Shown here piece after piece: positions 17,506-26,244 of a stretch of DNA of 64,000 nucleotides. This DNA is from Alphaproteobacteria bacterium. Its GTDB lineage: Bacteria; Pseudomonadota; Alphaproteobacteria; Micavibrionales; Micavibrionaceae. The stretch is taken from NCBI GenBank assembly GCA_023384135.1, contig JAHDXS010000003.1, positions 310,001-374,000 on the forward strand, read 5' to 3'. Both the position numbers and the translations under genes were made by a program. Numbering within the stretch: the stretch's first letter is position 1; each line of letters opens with the position of its first letter. Under the pieces are notes generated by a model. The model was not told the origin of the DNA. It searched no databases and was given only the letters and a program-made list of their open reading frames with translations.

Positions 17506-19293
17506 ATGCCAGAAAACACACACCCATATCAAGACAGGCTTGCCGCTTTTCGAAAAAAGATTGAAGAGATGGGCCTAGACGGCTTTATTCTACCCCGCAC
17601 GGACGAATATCAGGGGGAGTTTCTGGCCGCCTGCGCCGAGCGCGTGGCGTGGCTGAGCGGCTTCACGGGCAGCGCCGGAACGCTGGTCATTCTGAAAGAC
17701 CGTGCCGTCGTTCTGACCGATGGCCGCTATACGCTTCAGGTCGAGCGGGAGGTGGACCCAGCCTTGTTCGAGACGCAGGACAGCACCCGCATAACCCCCG
17801 CATACTGGATCGCGCAAAACGCGAAGGACGGCGACAAGATCGGCTTCGACCCGTGGCTGCACACCCCCGCGCAGATCGAAGCGATTTATAAGGCGGTTTC
17901 AAACCGTATGGCCCTCAAGCCCGTGCCCGCGAATCCGCTGGATGCCGTCTGGACGGACCGCCCCGGCCGCCCCATGAACCCCGCCGAACCGTTTCCGCAC
18001 GATGTGGCGGGCGCGGACTCTCTGGCCAAGCGCATGGATCTGGCAGCCGAAATCAAGGCCAAGGGCGCGGATGCGCTATTGCTGACCGCCTGCGACTCCG
18101 TCTGCTGGCTTCTGAACGTGCGCGGGCGCGACGTGCTCTATACGCCGCTGGTGCAATCTCACGCGCTGCTCCATGCGGACGGTGCGCTCGACTGGTTCGT
18201 CGATCCGCGCAAGGTGCCGCCCGCCATAATCGCCCATGTGGGGCAGGGGGTGAACGTCATCCCGCCCGACAATATGCCCCTGCGCTTGAGCCAGTTCGCA
18301 AATCGCAAGGTGATGTTCGACCGCGACCGCTCCCCCGTCTGGTTCGAACAGAAACTGGAGCAGGCGGGTGCGGTGATCATCGCGCAGAAAGATCCCGTCG
18401 AGCCGCGCAAGGCGATCAAGAGCGACACGGAATCCGCCGCGATCCGCGATGTGCATATGCGCGACGCGATTGCTATGATTCAACTCCTGCACGAACTCGA
18501 CCGCGAAGCACAAAAGGGCCGCCTGACCGAAATCGAGGTAGACGAGAAAATCCAGCAATACAAAATTCAACAAGGCGGCTATCAGGGGCCGAGCTTCGCC
18601 ACCATCGCCGGGTTCGCCGCGAACGGCGCGATCATCCATTACCGTGCCACCCCCGAGACCAACGCGAAAATCGAGCCGCCGGGCCTTCTGCTCATCGACT
18701 GCGGCGGGCAATATTCATGGGGTACGACCGACATCACCCGCACCGTGGCGATCGGCCAGCCGACCCCGGACATGCAAAAACATTACACGCTGGTCCTCAA
18801 GGGGCATATCGCGCTCTCAAGGGCCAAATTCCCGGAAGGCACGACGGGCGTGCAGCTCGATACGCTCGCCCGCCAGCATCTGTGGGACGCGGGGCTGGAT
18901 TACGCCCACGGCACCGGGCACGGCGTCGGCTGTTATCTCGGCGTGCACGAGGGGCCGGTCTCCATCTCCCCGCGCGGGCGCGAGCCTTTGAAACCCGGCA
19001 TGCTGCTGACCAACGAGCCGGGCTATTACCGCGCCGGGGAATACGGCATCCGCATCGAGAACATCATGCAGGTCCGGGTCGAAAAGGAAGAGCCGGACGG
19101 GCGCAGGCTTTTGGGTTTCCGCACATTGACCCTGGTGCCGTACGATCCGCGCCTGATTCTGCAAGAGGAGATCAACGAGGACGAACGCCGCTGGCTGCGC
19201 GCCTATTATCTCGACATCGAGGAAATCATCGGGCCGCTGCTGCGCCCGGAAGCACGCAAATGGCTTGCGGCGCAGACAAATGTCTTTATTTGA
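17506..19293 (+). CDS. pepP: Xaa-Pro aminopeptidase (M24B)
   Basis: 595 residues, matching the long, three-domain aminopeptidase P type rather than the 440-residue E. coli form. Two creatinase-like N-terminal domains (start of fold LDGFILPRTDEYQGE) precede the metal-binding catalytic domain. Its ligands appear in DCGGQY, TTDITRT, the GTGHGVG histidine, NEPGYY and RIENI. It removes an N-terminal residue that precedes proline. GAGGAAAG stands just before the ATG. It is the only plus-strand gene between 1 and 21 kb. Confidence 0.93.
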   Translation: MPENTHPYQDRLAAFRKKIEEMGLDGFILPRTDEYQGEFLAACAERVAWLSGFTGSAGTLVILKDRAVVLTDGRYTLQVEREVDPALFETQDSTRITPAYWIAQNAKDGDKIGFDPWLHTPAQIEAIYKAVSNRMALKPVPANPLDAVWTDRPGRPMNPAEPFPHDVAGADSLAKRMDLAAEIKAKGADALLLTACDSVCWLLNVRGRDVLYTPLVQSHALLHADGALDWFVDPRKVPPAIIAHVGQGVNVIPPDNMPLRLSQFANRKVMFDRDRSPVWFEQKLEQAGAVIIAQKDPVEPRKAIKSDTESAAIRDVHMRDAIAMIQLLHELDREAQKGRLTEIEVDEKIQQYKIQQGGYQGPSFATIAGFAANGAIIHYRATPETNAKIEPPGLLLIDCGGQYSWGTTDITRTVAIGQPTPDMQKHYTLVLKGHIALSRAKFPEGTTGVQLDTLARQHLWDAGLDYAHGTGHGVGCYLGVHEGPVSISPRGREPLKPGMLLTNEPGYYRAGEYGIRIENIMQVRVEKEEPDGRRLLGFRTLTLVPYDPRLILQEEINEDERRWLRAYYLDIEEIIGPLLRPEARKWLAAQTNVFI

Positions 19294-19322
19294 TAACGAC
19301 TGCTTTAGCGATCAAAAAAGCT

Positions 19323-20882
19323 TTAGGGCGCCGAACTCTGAGGCAATACGGCAGGCTTGGCCTGCGCGGCCGGAGGAACGGCCTGCTGGGGTTTCGTGGT
19401 CTCCGCACCAGAGCCGTTTTCGCCGGAAGCCGGCGTCACGGCGGGAACAGCCTCTTGCGTTTTAGAATCAGTGACCTTGGGGGTAGAGGGCTGTGCCGGG
19501 ACCTTTGCGTTCTCCGCAGCGGGGGCGGCGGCCTTGGCATCCTGAGTGTTCGTGGCATCGGGACCTGAACCCGCCGCTTCTTCGTTTTCACCCAGCTTGA
19601 TGGTGGCTTTTAAGGTTGTCTTATCCTCAGAGGCGGCGCCCTCTTGACCTTCGGTCTGCTCGTCGGAGTCATCCATGATAACCTCTTCATCGCTGCTCTG
19701 CTCGTCGTCGGCATCAAGAGATTTTTCATCGCCCGCCGCGCCGGAGTCTGATGCCCGATCTTCAGAATATTTCTCCGGGTGGAACTTCACGAGCGAGAAG
19801 AGGGTTTTACCAAGGGGCGTATCGACATGCGTGTTGGCACCGAGAAATTCGAGAACGACAACGCCATGATCGTTGAAAATAGCCTGAAGCAGAACCGTGT
19901 TGATATAAGGATACTTTTCAAGCGGACGCATGCGCACAAGCGTCGTAACCGTGGCATAAGTACCGTCTTCTGCGGTCTTGGTGTCGATTTTGAGATCCTC
20001 AAGGCGGACTTTATCGGCGTAAGGCGCGACGTGTGCGCTCAGGAGAAGCGTTTTGACCTTATCGAAATTCATCTTCTCGTCAATTTTATAGCCGTAGAAG
20101 TTGAAGAAGGTCCTATAAGAGAGAAGGGGATCGATGAACACATACCGCCCTCTTTCCTTTTTTTGTTCTTTTGCAAACTTCGGAGGCCCGGCAGTAAAGC
20201 TATTGTTCTCATCCGGAAGCTTGAGGGTAAACAGCCCAAGAGGCGATTCGTATTCTTTCCAGTTTTCACCGGGGGTTCCGTCAATCTTGCCCGGCCCGTC
20301 ATAAAGTTTGAGAGATTCAAAAAAGTCATTCGACTTGAACGCGTACATGCTGCTGGACGGTCCGGTCAGGAGCATCTCCACTCTCGAGATGTCGGTATAC
20401 ATGATCTTGACGCGCATACCCTGCTTGTTCTCGCCATCGCCGTAGGTGATATACATCTCCCGGCCTTTGAAGCCGTCTCTCGTAAACTGATCGTTTGCGA
20501 GCATAACCCCACCGGCTCTTTGTGCCGCTTTTTTGTACTTATACGCATCGACTTCCAGCATTTTCGCGATTTGCTTGCTTTTGAGAAGCGAACCCATGCT
20601 TTGGTCAACTTTAACAAGAAAAACTTTTTGGTTCTCTTTCCCATCCGGCCCGTCTCCGACCGTGGCGACGATTTCGTTTCGGAAGAGAACGGTCTTTGCG
20701 TCGATCCGCAAGGGAATGGACTTGACCTTGTATTTGGACGGAAAGCGGACATCGAACGCACCCGTGAGGGATTTATGGAACTCCCATGTGACTTTTTGAG
20801 CCAGCGCATAGCCGCTCATCCCCAAAAGGCCAAAGCCAAAAAGATAAAGAAAAAAGGGTGCTCTCATGACCGTCCGGTTCAT
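19323..20882 (-). CDS. Secreted protein of unknown function with acidic, low-complexity tail
   Basis: 519 residues from the ATG at 20882, chosen because GAGG lies 8 nt upstream and the product then begins with a clear signal peptide ending in SGYALAQ. A longer open frame to 21017 encodes no credible N-terminus. Residues about 25-330 form a mixed alpha/beta region with two similar-looking halves. Residues about 350-519 are rich in Asp/Glu, then Ala/Pro/Thr/Gln, and probably disordered. I recognise no family. It is expected in the periplasm or exported further. It faces the aminopeptidase gene with 29 nt between stops. Confidence 0.75.
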   Translation of the reverse strand: MNRTVMRAPFFLYLFGFGLLGMSGYALAQKVTWEFHKSLTGAFDVRFPSKYKVKSIPLRIDAKTVLFRNEIVATVGDGPDGKENQKVFLVKVDQSMGSLLKSKQIAKMLEVDAYKYKKAAQRAGGVMLANDQFTRDGFKGREMYITYGDGENKQGMRVKIMYTDISRVEMLLTGPSSSMYAFKSNDFFESLKLYDGPGKIDGTPGENWKEYESPLGLFTLKLPDENNSFTAGPPKFAKEQKKERGRYVFIDPLLSYRTFFNFYGYKIDEKMNFDKVKTLLLSAHVAPYADKVRLEDLKIDTKTAEDGTYATVTTLVRMRPLEKYPYINTVLLQAIFNDHGVVVLEFLGANTHVDTPLGKTLFSLVKFHPEKYSEDRASDSGAAGDEKSLDADDEQSSDEEVIMDDSDEQTEGQEGAASEDKTTLKATIKLGENEEAAGSGPDATNTQDAKAAAPAAENAKVPAQPSTPKVTDSKTQEAVPAVTPASGENGSGAETTKPQQAVPPAAQAKPAVLPQSSAP

Positions 20883-21015
20883 ACCGTTATCCTCAATAAA
20901 ACAAAACCAAACACGCAGGGCGCTAAAGCTTTTTACACTGCCTGACCTTAAAATACAACGTTCGGCGGGCCCGGAACATTCTGCAGAGACCATGCCAAGA
21001 CCGGGGGAACCCAGC

Positions 21016-21055
21016 AAAAAGCCGCCTGAATCGTGACTTCGGCGGCTTTTAAAAA
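21016..21055 (-). terminator. Rho-independent terminator of rpsU
   Basis: AGCCGCC and GGCGGCT form a 7-bp stem over an 18-nt loop, followed by TTTTT on the minus strand, about 20 nt after rpsU. The plus strand also carries a T-run, so it may work both ways. Confidence 0.75.
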
Positions 21056-21072
21056 TCTCTCTGAAACAGGGC

Positions 21073-21279
21073 CTAGTAACCTTCGCGGTCGCGCTTTTTG
21101 CGCTCCATCTTACGGAAACGGCGAACGGCCTCGGCCTTTTCGCGGGCCTTCTTCTCGGAGGGTTTCTCGTAGTTGCGGCGGAGCTTCATTTCGCGGAAAA
21201 GGCCTTCGCGCTGCATTTTTTTCTTCAGAACGCGCAGCGCCTGATCGACGTTGTTATCCTTGACACTTACACTAACCAA
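21073..21279 (-). CDS. rpsU: 30S ribosomal protein S21
   Basis: 68 residues. [19 protein letters not shown] and [12 protein letters not shown] are characteristic of bacterial bS21, and the C-terminal half is strongly basic. It joins the 30S subunit near the anti-Shine-Dalgarno region. The start appears to be TTG at 21279, with AGGGAG 9 nt upstream. It has its own terminator. Confidence 0.93.
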   Translation of the reverse strand: MVSVSVKDNNVDQALRVLKKKMQREGLFREMKLRRNYEKPSEKKAREKAEAVRRFRKMERKKRDREGY

Positions 21280-21529
21280 AGGTCTTCACTCCCTAAAATC
21301 TGTTGCTTCCAGCCCGCGCGGGGCTCACATAAATACCACAAAGAACGCAGAGTTCTATCGCAATTCCGTATCGATTGCCAGTGTCTTAACACCCCCGAAG
21401 CCAAAAAAAAAGAAAAATTTTCGCTTCGGAACCCTCAAAAGGGGCGGGCATGCCGCGCCGCAGCACATAATCCGGTGGCCTGTTAAGACCTCCCTATTAT
21501 ACGATAAATCGAAAAAAAGCGCAAAAGCG

Positions 21530-21543
21530 GCCCGGAAACGGGC
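21530..21543 (+). other. Stable GNRA-tetraloop hairpin before the hydrolase start
   Basis: GCCCG-GAAA-CGGGC forms a perfect 5-bp stem with a GAAA tetraloop, ending 11 nt before an AGGAGG ribosome site at 21555-21560. It could affect translation of the next gene. Confidence 0.4.
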
Positions 21544-21570
21544 AAAACGGCAGGCAGGAGGGACCGTACA

Positions 21571-22404
21571 CTGGCAGGCAGGAAACCCCCAACGATCCCC
21601 GGACCGGACCTGATCCACGGCGCCACCGAGGGCGTTCGGACGGGCTTCGAGCTGGTCCGCTCAGCCGCCTATAAAACCCTGCCTTCGCTGGTCTTCGGCA
21701 AGCAGGCCGGGCCGGAGGCGCAGGGCACGCCTGTTCTGGTCGTCCAGGGCTTCGGGATGCACGATCTGACGACCTGGACCATGCGCCGCCATCTCGACGA
21801 TCTGGGCCATAACAGCTTCGACCCCGATATCGGTTTCAACCTCGGCGTCCGGGGCCATATCATCGACCGGATGGAGGAACGCCTCGTGCGGATGGCGGAC
21901 CAGCACGGCAAAAAGGTCTCGATCGCGGGCCACAGCCTCGGCGGGATTCAAGGCCTGCTCTTAAGCTACCGACACCCCGACAAGGTCGAGCGGCTGGTCA
22001 CGATGGGCAGCCCCTTCGGCGTGGCGCAGCTCCGGGGCGGCGCGAATCGCTTGATTTACGGCGCGTATGAATTTCTGAATCCCAACGACGACGATCTGGT
22101 CGAGGAACTGGCCGATTATATGAAAGACGGCCCGCCCGAGGCCGCCGTGACCTCGTTCTTCTCCTATACGGACGGCGTGGTCGCGCCTAAGGCCGCCGTC
22201 AACCCGTGGGGCGGCAAAAAGGGCCATAAGGCGGAAAATGTCGAAGTGGAGGGCAGCCATTGCGGCATGATCGTAAATCTCGATGTCTGGACGGCGGTGG
22301 CCGATCGTCTCGCCACCCCGCACGCAAACTGGAAACCCTTTTCATGGGATGAGGAGCAGGGGGCGGAGATCGGCGTCACACCCGAACTCGTCCCGGCGAA
22401 GTGA
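21571..22404 (+). CDS. Alpha/beta hydrolase, probable non-standard start codon
   Basis: 277 residues if started at CTG 21571. The nucleophile elbow is GHSLGG, and the first strand with the oxyanion loop is VLVVQGFGM. The family is a lipase/esterase-like fold; the substrate is unknown. A start at the first ATG (21757) would remove the first strand. In this frame there is no ATG, GTG or TTG between the upstream stop (21505) and 21757. A strong AGGAGG (21555-21560) lies 10 nt before the CTG at 21571, which is why I place the start there. A 1-nt sequence error upstream is the alternative. Confidence 0.72.
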   Translation: MAGRKPPTIPGPDLIHGATEGVRTGFELVRSAAYKTLPSLVFGKQAGPEAQGTPVLVVQGFGMHDLTTWTMRRHLDDLGHNSFDPDIGFNLGVRGHIIDRMEERLVRMADQHGKKVSIAGHSLGGIQGLLLSYRHPDKVERLVTMGSPFGVAQLRGGANRLIYGAYEFLNPNDDDLVEELADYMKDGPPEAAVTSFFSYTDGVVAPKAAVNPWGGKKGHKAENVEVEGSHCGMIVNLDVWTAVADRLATPHANWKPFSWDEEQGAEIGVTPELVPAK

Positions 22405-22425
22405 TCCTGCATCCCGCTACCTTTT

Positions 22426-22493
22426 TGTCATCCCTGCGAAAGCAGGGACCTAGTCAGGACATCACCATGGATTCCGGCCTTCGCTGCAATGAC
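22426..22493. repeat. Interspersed repeat family B, copy 2
   Basis: TGTCATCCCTGCGAAAGCAG at the left and CGCTGCAATGAC at the right; the right end has diverged from GCCGGAATGAC. Confidence 0.8.
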
Positions 22494-22507
22494 GGCAAAA
22501 ACACCCT

Positions 22508-22581
22508 TGTCATCCAGAGCGCAGCGAAGGATCTGAAGCGTATCCCGGGAATAGATCCTTCGGCCTCGCCTCAGGATGACA
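22508..22581. repeat. Interspersed repeat family C, copy 1
   Basis: Starts TGTCATCCAGAGCGCAGCGA, continues with GAAGGATCT, then GATCCTTCG and CAGGATGACA. The ends are inverted. The second copy is at 60801-60874. Confidence 0.75.
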
Positions 22582-22608
22582 AAAAACGTCGTGTTCGTTG
22601 TGATCGTT

Positions 22609-22653
22609 GTGTTTCAAAAATCGCTTAGCGCCTTCGCGTCTTTGCGATTCATA
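22609..22653. repeat. Interspersed repeat family D, copy 2
   Basis: GTGTTTCAAAAA, then GCTTAGCGCCTTCGCGTCTT and TGCGATTCATA. Related copies occur at 22871, 22971, 46690 and 60912. Confidence 0.7.
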
Positions 22654-22697
22654 TCCGGGGATTCCGGCCTTCGCGGGAATGACAGTAGAAAGAGAGC

Positions 22698-22785
22698 GTC
22701 ATTGCGAACCCGCGCCAGCGGGTGAAGCAATCCACAAATACAGATGTTGGATTGCTTCGTCGGCCCGAAGCCTCCTCGCAATGAC
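22698..22785. repeat. Interspersed repeat family A, copy 2
   Basis: GTCATTGCGAACCCGCGCCA at the left and CCTCCTCGCAATGAC at the right, with GCAATCC / GGATTGC inside. Confidence 0.85.
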
Positions 22786-22796
22786 AAGCCCTCCCT

Positions 22797-22864
22797 TGTC
22801 ATCCCCGCGTAGGTGGGGATCCAGTTAAACCTTGGGCGTGGATTCCGGCCTTCGCCGGAATGAC
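22797..22864. repeat. Interspersed repeat family B, copy 3
   Basis: TGTCATCCCCGCGTAGGTGG at the left and GGCCTTCGCCGGAATGAC at the right. Isolated right halves also occur at 22657-22683 and 22907-22930. Confidence 0.8.
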
Positions 22865-22870
22865 GCGGAA

Positions 22871-22992
22871 GTCTTGGCGCCTTCGCGTCTTTGCGATTCA
22901 TATCGGGATGCCCGTTCTCGCCGGAATGACGAATAAAACCGCCGCCCGCGTCGTGCGCGCTGTGATCGTCGTGTTTTAAAACAGCTTAGCGC
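22871..22992. repeat. Two truncated family D copies
   Basis: CTTGGCGCCTTCGCGTCTTT at 22874-22893 lacks the left half. GTGTTTTAAAACAGCTTAGC at 22971-22990 lacks the right half. They flank a right-half family B fragment just before the yejF stop. Confidence 0.6.
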
Positions 22993-22998
22993 CGAAGC

Positions 22999-24618
22999 CT
23001 ACCCCGCCGCGCGGGTCTTGAGGTTCAGCGCCGCGTCGATCAGGGTCTTGGTGTAGTCCTGCTGCGGTCTCTCGAAGATATGGTCCACGGTCCCGGACTC
23101 GACGATCTTGCCGTCCTTCATGACCATCACCTCGTGGCACATCGCCCGCACCACGCGCAGATCGTGGCTGATAAAGAGGTAAGACAGGCTGTGCTTCTGC
23201 TGCAACTCGCGCAGCAAATCCACGATCTCCGCCTGCACCGAGACATCGAGCGCCGAAGTCGGCTCGTCCAGCACCACGAAATCCGGGGCCAGAACCAGCG
23301 CCCGCGCGATCGCGACACGCTGCCGCTGCCCGCCCGAAAATTCATGCGGATAGCGGTGGCGTGTCTCCGGGTCCATCTGCACGTCCTTGAGCGCTTCGAC
23401 CACCAACTCATCCCGCTGGGCTTTCGAAAGCCCGCGCTTGTGCAGCGCCAGCCCCTCGTCGATGATCTGCGCCACGCTCATGCGCGGTGAGAGGGAGCCG
23501 AAAGGGTCCTGAAACACGATCTGCATCTTGGAACGTAGCGGCCGCATCTGCTGGCGCGAGAGAGCCGAGACACTTTGCCCCGTAAAGACGATGGTACCCG
23601 TGCTGGGCAGCATGCGGATCATCGCGAGCGCCAGCGTCGTCTTGCCCGATCCGGATTCGCCGACCACGCCCAGCGTATGCCCGCGCCGCAGGGTCAGGCT
23701 CACATCGTCCACCGCCTTGACGAAATCCAGCGGCTTTCCAAAAAAGCTTTTCCGGCGGGGGAAATAGACCTTGACGTTCTGCCCCTCCAGAATCGCGGGC
23801 GCGGCGGGGTCGGCGGGCTTCACGCGCCCGGCGGGCTGCGCGGCCAAAAGCTTTTTCGTGTAATCGTGCTGCGGCTTTTCAAACAAAAGTTCCGTGGGCT
23901 GCATCTCCACCAACTCCCCGCTTTTCATAACGCAGATTTTATCCGCCATCTTCCGCACGACCGAAAGATCGTGGGAAATCAGCATCAGCGCCATGCCCAG
24001 CCGGGTCTGCAACTCCTCCAGAAGCTCCAGAATCTGAGCCTGAATCGTAACATCGAGCGCCGTCGTTGGCTCGTCCGCGATCAGCAGGGACGGGTTGTTC
24101 GCTAGCGCCATCGCGATCATCACGCGCTGCCGCTGCCCGCCCGAAAGCTGGTGCGGATAGGAATCCATCCGGCCCTTCATGTTGGAAAGCCCGACCAGAT
24201 CCATGAGTTCCAGAACCCGCGCGCGTGTCTGCGCATTGTTCATCCCCTGATGGATTTTCAAAACCTCGCCCACCTGCCGCTCGATCGTGTGCAGCGGGTT
24301 GAGCGCGGTCAGCGGCTCCTGAAAGATCATGCCGATCCGCCGCCCGCGAATGGCGCACATATCCTTGTCTTTGAGGCTCAGAAGATCTTTGCCCTCGAAC
24401 AAAATTCGCGTGTCCGCGCTGTGCTGCGTCGCGGCGGCGGGCAAAAGCCGCATGACCGACAGCGCCGTCACCGACTTGCCGGAGCCCGACTCCCCGACCA
24501 CGGCTACGGTCTCGCCCTTGCCGATGCTAAAGCTGACATTTTTCACGGCGGAAAACAGACCTGCCGGGGTCTTGAAATCCACGCATAGATTTTGAATCTG
24601 GAGAAGCGGCTCGAACAT
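22999..24618 (-). CDS. yejF: Peptide/oligopeptide ABC transporter, double ATP-binding protein (YejF type)
   Basis: 539 residues with two complete ATPase domains in tandem. Walker A GESGSGKS, the signature LSGGQRQRV and [11 protein letters not shown] are in the first half; [17 protein letters not shown] and [10 protein letters not shown] are in the second. This double-ATPase layout is that of YejF. It should power the YejB/YejE permease pair, whose genes are at 47948-51030 in this window, about 23 kb away. ATG at 24618 is preceded in frame by GTG at 24621. In enterobacteria yejABEF are contiguous; here yejF is detached. Confidence 0.85.
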   Translation of the reverse strand: MFEPLLQIQNLCVDFKTPAGLFSAVKNVSFSIGKGETVAVVGESGSGKSVTALSVMRLLPAAATQHSADTRILFEGKDLLSLKDKDMCAIRGRRIGMIFQEPLTALNPLHTIERQVGEVLKIHQGMNNAQTRARVLELMDLVGLSNMKGRMDSYPHQLSGGQRQRVMIAMALANNPSLLIADEPTTALDVTIQAQILELLEELQTRLGMALMLISHDLSVVRKMADKICVMKSGELVEMQPTELLFEKPQHDYTKKLLAAQPAGRVKPADPAAPAILEGQNVKVYFPRRKSFFGKPLDFVKAVDDVSLTLRRGHTLGVVGESGSGKTTLALAMIRMLPSTGTIVFTGQSVSALSRQQMRPLRSKMQIVFQDPFGSLSPRMSVAQIIDEGLALHKRGLSKAQRDELVVEALKDVQMDPETRHRYPHEFSGGQRQRVAIARALVLAPDFVVLDEPTSALDVSVQAEIVDLLRELQQKHSLSYLFISHDLRVVRAMCHEVMVMKDGKIVESGTVDHIFERPQQDYTKTLIDAALNLKTRAAG

Positions 24619-24663
24619 CACGCCACTATATAGGTTTTGAAGGGGGAGAAAAGGGCGTATTCG

Positions 24664-25434
24664 CTATTGTATGAGCGCCGGACCGTCCTGAAGCGGCAGC
24701 CCGGCCATCTGAAAGCGCGTATTGACGTAAAACATGATTTCAAAGTTCTGAACCCCCGACCGCGCCTTGATCGCGTCGATATCCTCAAGAACGATCCGCA
24801 GGCCTTTGTGCACGCGGGATTGGAACTCATCCGCGATGCGCTGCTCGCCCGCTTCGCCCTCATGCGCGTGTTCCAGAGCCAGCCGCCCCAGAGTCAAACT
24901 CATCAGCGCGTGATTATCCTGAATTTCCTCATAGACCGAAGACAGCGCATATTCCTTATCAAGTTTCTTAAACTCGGCCTCGTCCGTCTCAAGCAGCGCA
25001 TACATCTCCGGGGAACGCGGCTCGATCCCCAGAAATTTGAGGGAATAGTGCAGGGAGTCATATGTGCCCGAGGCATGCTCCGGATACTGCGGATGGGCCT
25101 TCATCTCATTCCACGCGTTGCGCAAAACGAACATGCGGCCAGTCCGCGCATCGGCATAAAGCGCGTCGATGGTCGTATCGGTTCCCGCGAGCAGGGGATT
25201 AATCCGCGCACGCAAGGCTTCGGTCGGCGGTCGGTCACAATCCTCCGCATCGGCGAGATCCGCTTCAATAAGCGGGGAAAGCAGAGCCTCGTAAGTCGCG
25301 TTGTTGAGATAATCAAACCGCTCGACGGGCTCGGTCCGTCCGCCCTCGATGTCCCGCGCAAGAGTCCGGATGTTCCCGGCAATCTCATGCAGGGCCTCAA
25401 TCATGTTCCGGTGCTCGTCGTCTTGCTCGTTCAT
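24664..25434 (-). CDS. Unknown protein, paralog of the next gene
   Basis: 256 residues, cytoplasmic-looking and mostly helical, with no recognised domain. Residues about 115-185 match the neighbour at 25449-26234: both share YDSLHYSL-FLGI-P-SPEM and ALLET, then a Lys/Asp-rich helix and SVYE. It lies 14 nt after that neighbour and is probably co-transcribed. The pair sits between argH and yejF. Confidence 0.75.
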   Translation of the reverse strand: MNEQDDEHRNMIEALHEIAGNIRTLARDIEGGRTEPVERFDYLNNATYEALLSPLIEADLADAEDCDRPPTEALRARINPLLAGTDTTIDALYADARTGRMFVLRNAWNEMKAHPQYPEHASGTYDSLHYSLKFLGIEPRSPEMYALLETDEAEFKKLDKEYALSSVYEEIQDNHALMSLTLGRLALEHAHEGEAGEQRIADEFQSRVHKGLRIVLEDIDAIKARSGVQNFEIMFYVNTRFQMAGLPLQDGPALIQ

Positions 25435-25448
25435 CTTAGGCCGCTCAA

Positions 25449-26234
25449 TCAGTTCATCGGCGCGCGCGGATCGGCCCCGGGCAGCCGCCCGTCAGCCTCC
25501 AGCCGCGCAAGAATGTAAAATGTCATCTCCGCCTCGCTCAGGCCCGAACGATTGAGCGTCTTGGCGGTCTCCGCCTCGAAATCGGCGAAGTTCCGATCGT
25601 ACATCTCGTCATACTCCCGCGCGGTCTTGAAGAGGTCCGAAAGCTTCACGTCGGGGCGGCCGGGCGACATCGTTTTCATCATCGCGAAATTCATCATCGA
25701 CTGGCGGAACAGCAGGTCTTCATAGACGCTCTCCTTGGCGTATTTCTGGTCCACGCGGCGGAACTGCTCCGGCGTTGTCTCCAAAAGGGCGCACATCTCC
25801 GGCGACCCCGGCGCGATCCCCAGAAATTCGAGCGAATAGTGCAGGGAGTCGTAATCCGCGCTGGCGTCCTGCGGAAACTCCGGCGCGTCGCGCATGGTTT
25901 TCCAGAGCGATTGCGCCAGAAACACCCGGCCCGTCCGCGCATCCTCATAGACCTTGTCCATACTCAGCCCCAGATCGGCCAGATGCGGGTCAACCTTGGT
26001 CCGAAGATCCTCGTCGGGCGCCTTTCCGGCGGCTTCGGGAGTCGTCAGCCCCGCCCGGCTCAGAAGGGCGATAAATTCGTCATAGGAACAATCAAGCTGA
26101 TAGTCGATAGCGTCCATATTCTGCGCCATCGTCTCCCCACGCTGCTGCACCGTCTCCGCAAAGGCGCAGATATTGCTCGCCACGTTGCGCGCCGATTGCA
26201 AAAGCTCGTCCTGTGTCGGTTTCCGAGGGTTCAT
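25449..26234 (-). CDS. Unknown protein, paralog of the previous gene
   Basis: 261 residues. It shares the YDSLHYSLEFLGIAPGSPEM block and the surrounding pattern with the protein at 24664-25434, so the two arose by tandem duplication and then diverged. No catalytic motif or signal peptide is apparent. The start lies 10 nt after the argH stop on the same strand, so an operon argH-paralog1-paralog2 is likely. Its product could work in a pair or heteromer with its neighbour; this is inference. Confidence 0.75.
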   Translation of the reverse strand: MNPRKPTQDELLQSARNVASNICAFAETVQQRGETMAQNMDAIDYQLDCSYDEFIALLSRAGLTTPEAAGKAPDEDLRTKVDPHLADLGLSMDKVYEDARTGRVFLAQSLWKTMRDAPEFPQDASADYDSLHYSLEFLGIAPGSPEMCALLETTPEQFRRVDQKYAKESVYEDLLFRQSMMNFAMMKTMSPGRPDVKLSDLFKTAREYDEMYDRNFADFEAETAKTLNRSGLSEAEMTFYILARLEADGRLPGADPRAPMN

Positions 26235-26244
26235 GCCGCAGAAA

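Noticed and set aside
22401-22628. Small open frames in the repeat cluster
   Set aside because: They are translations of the interspersed repeats and have no independent start signals.
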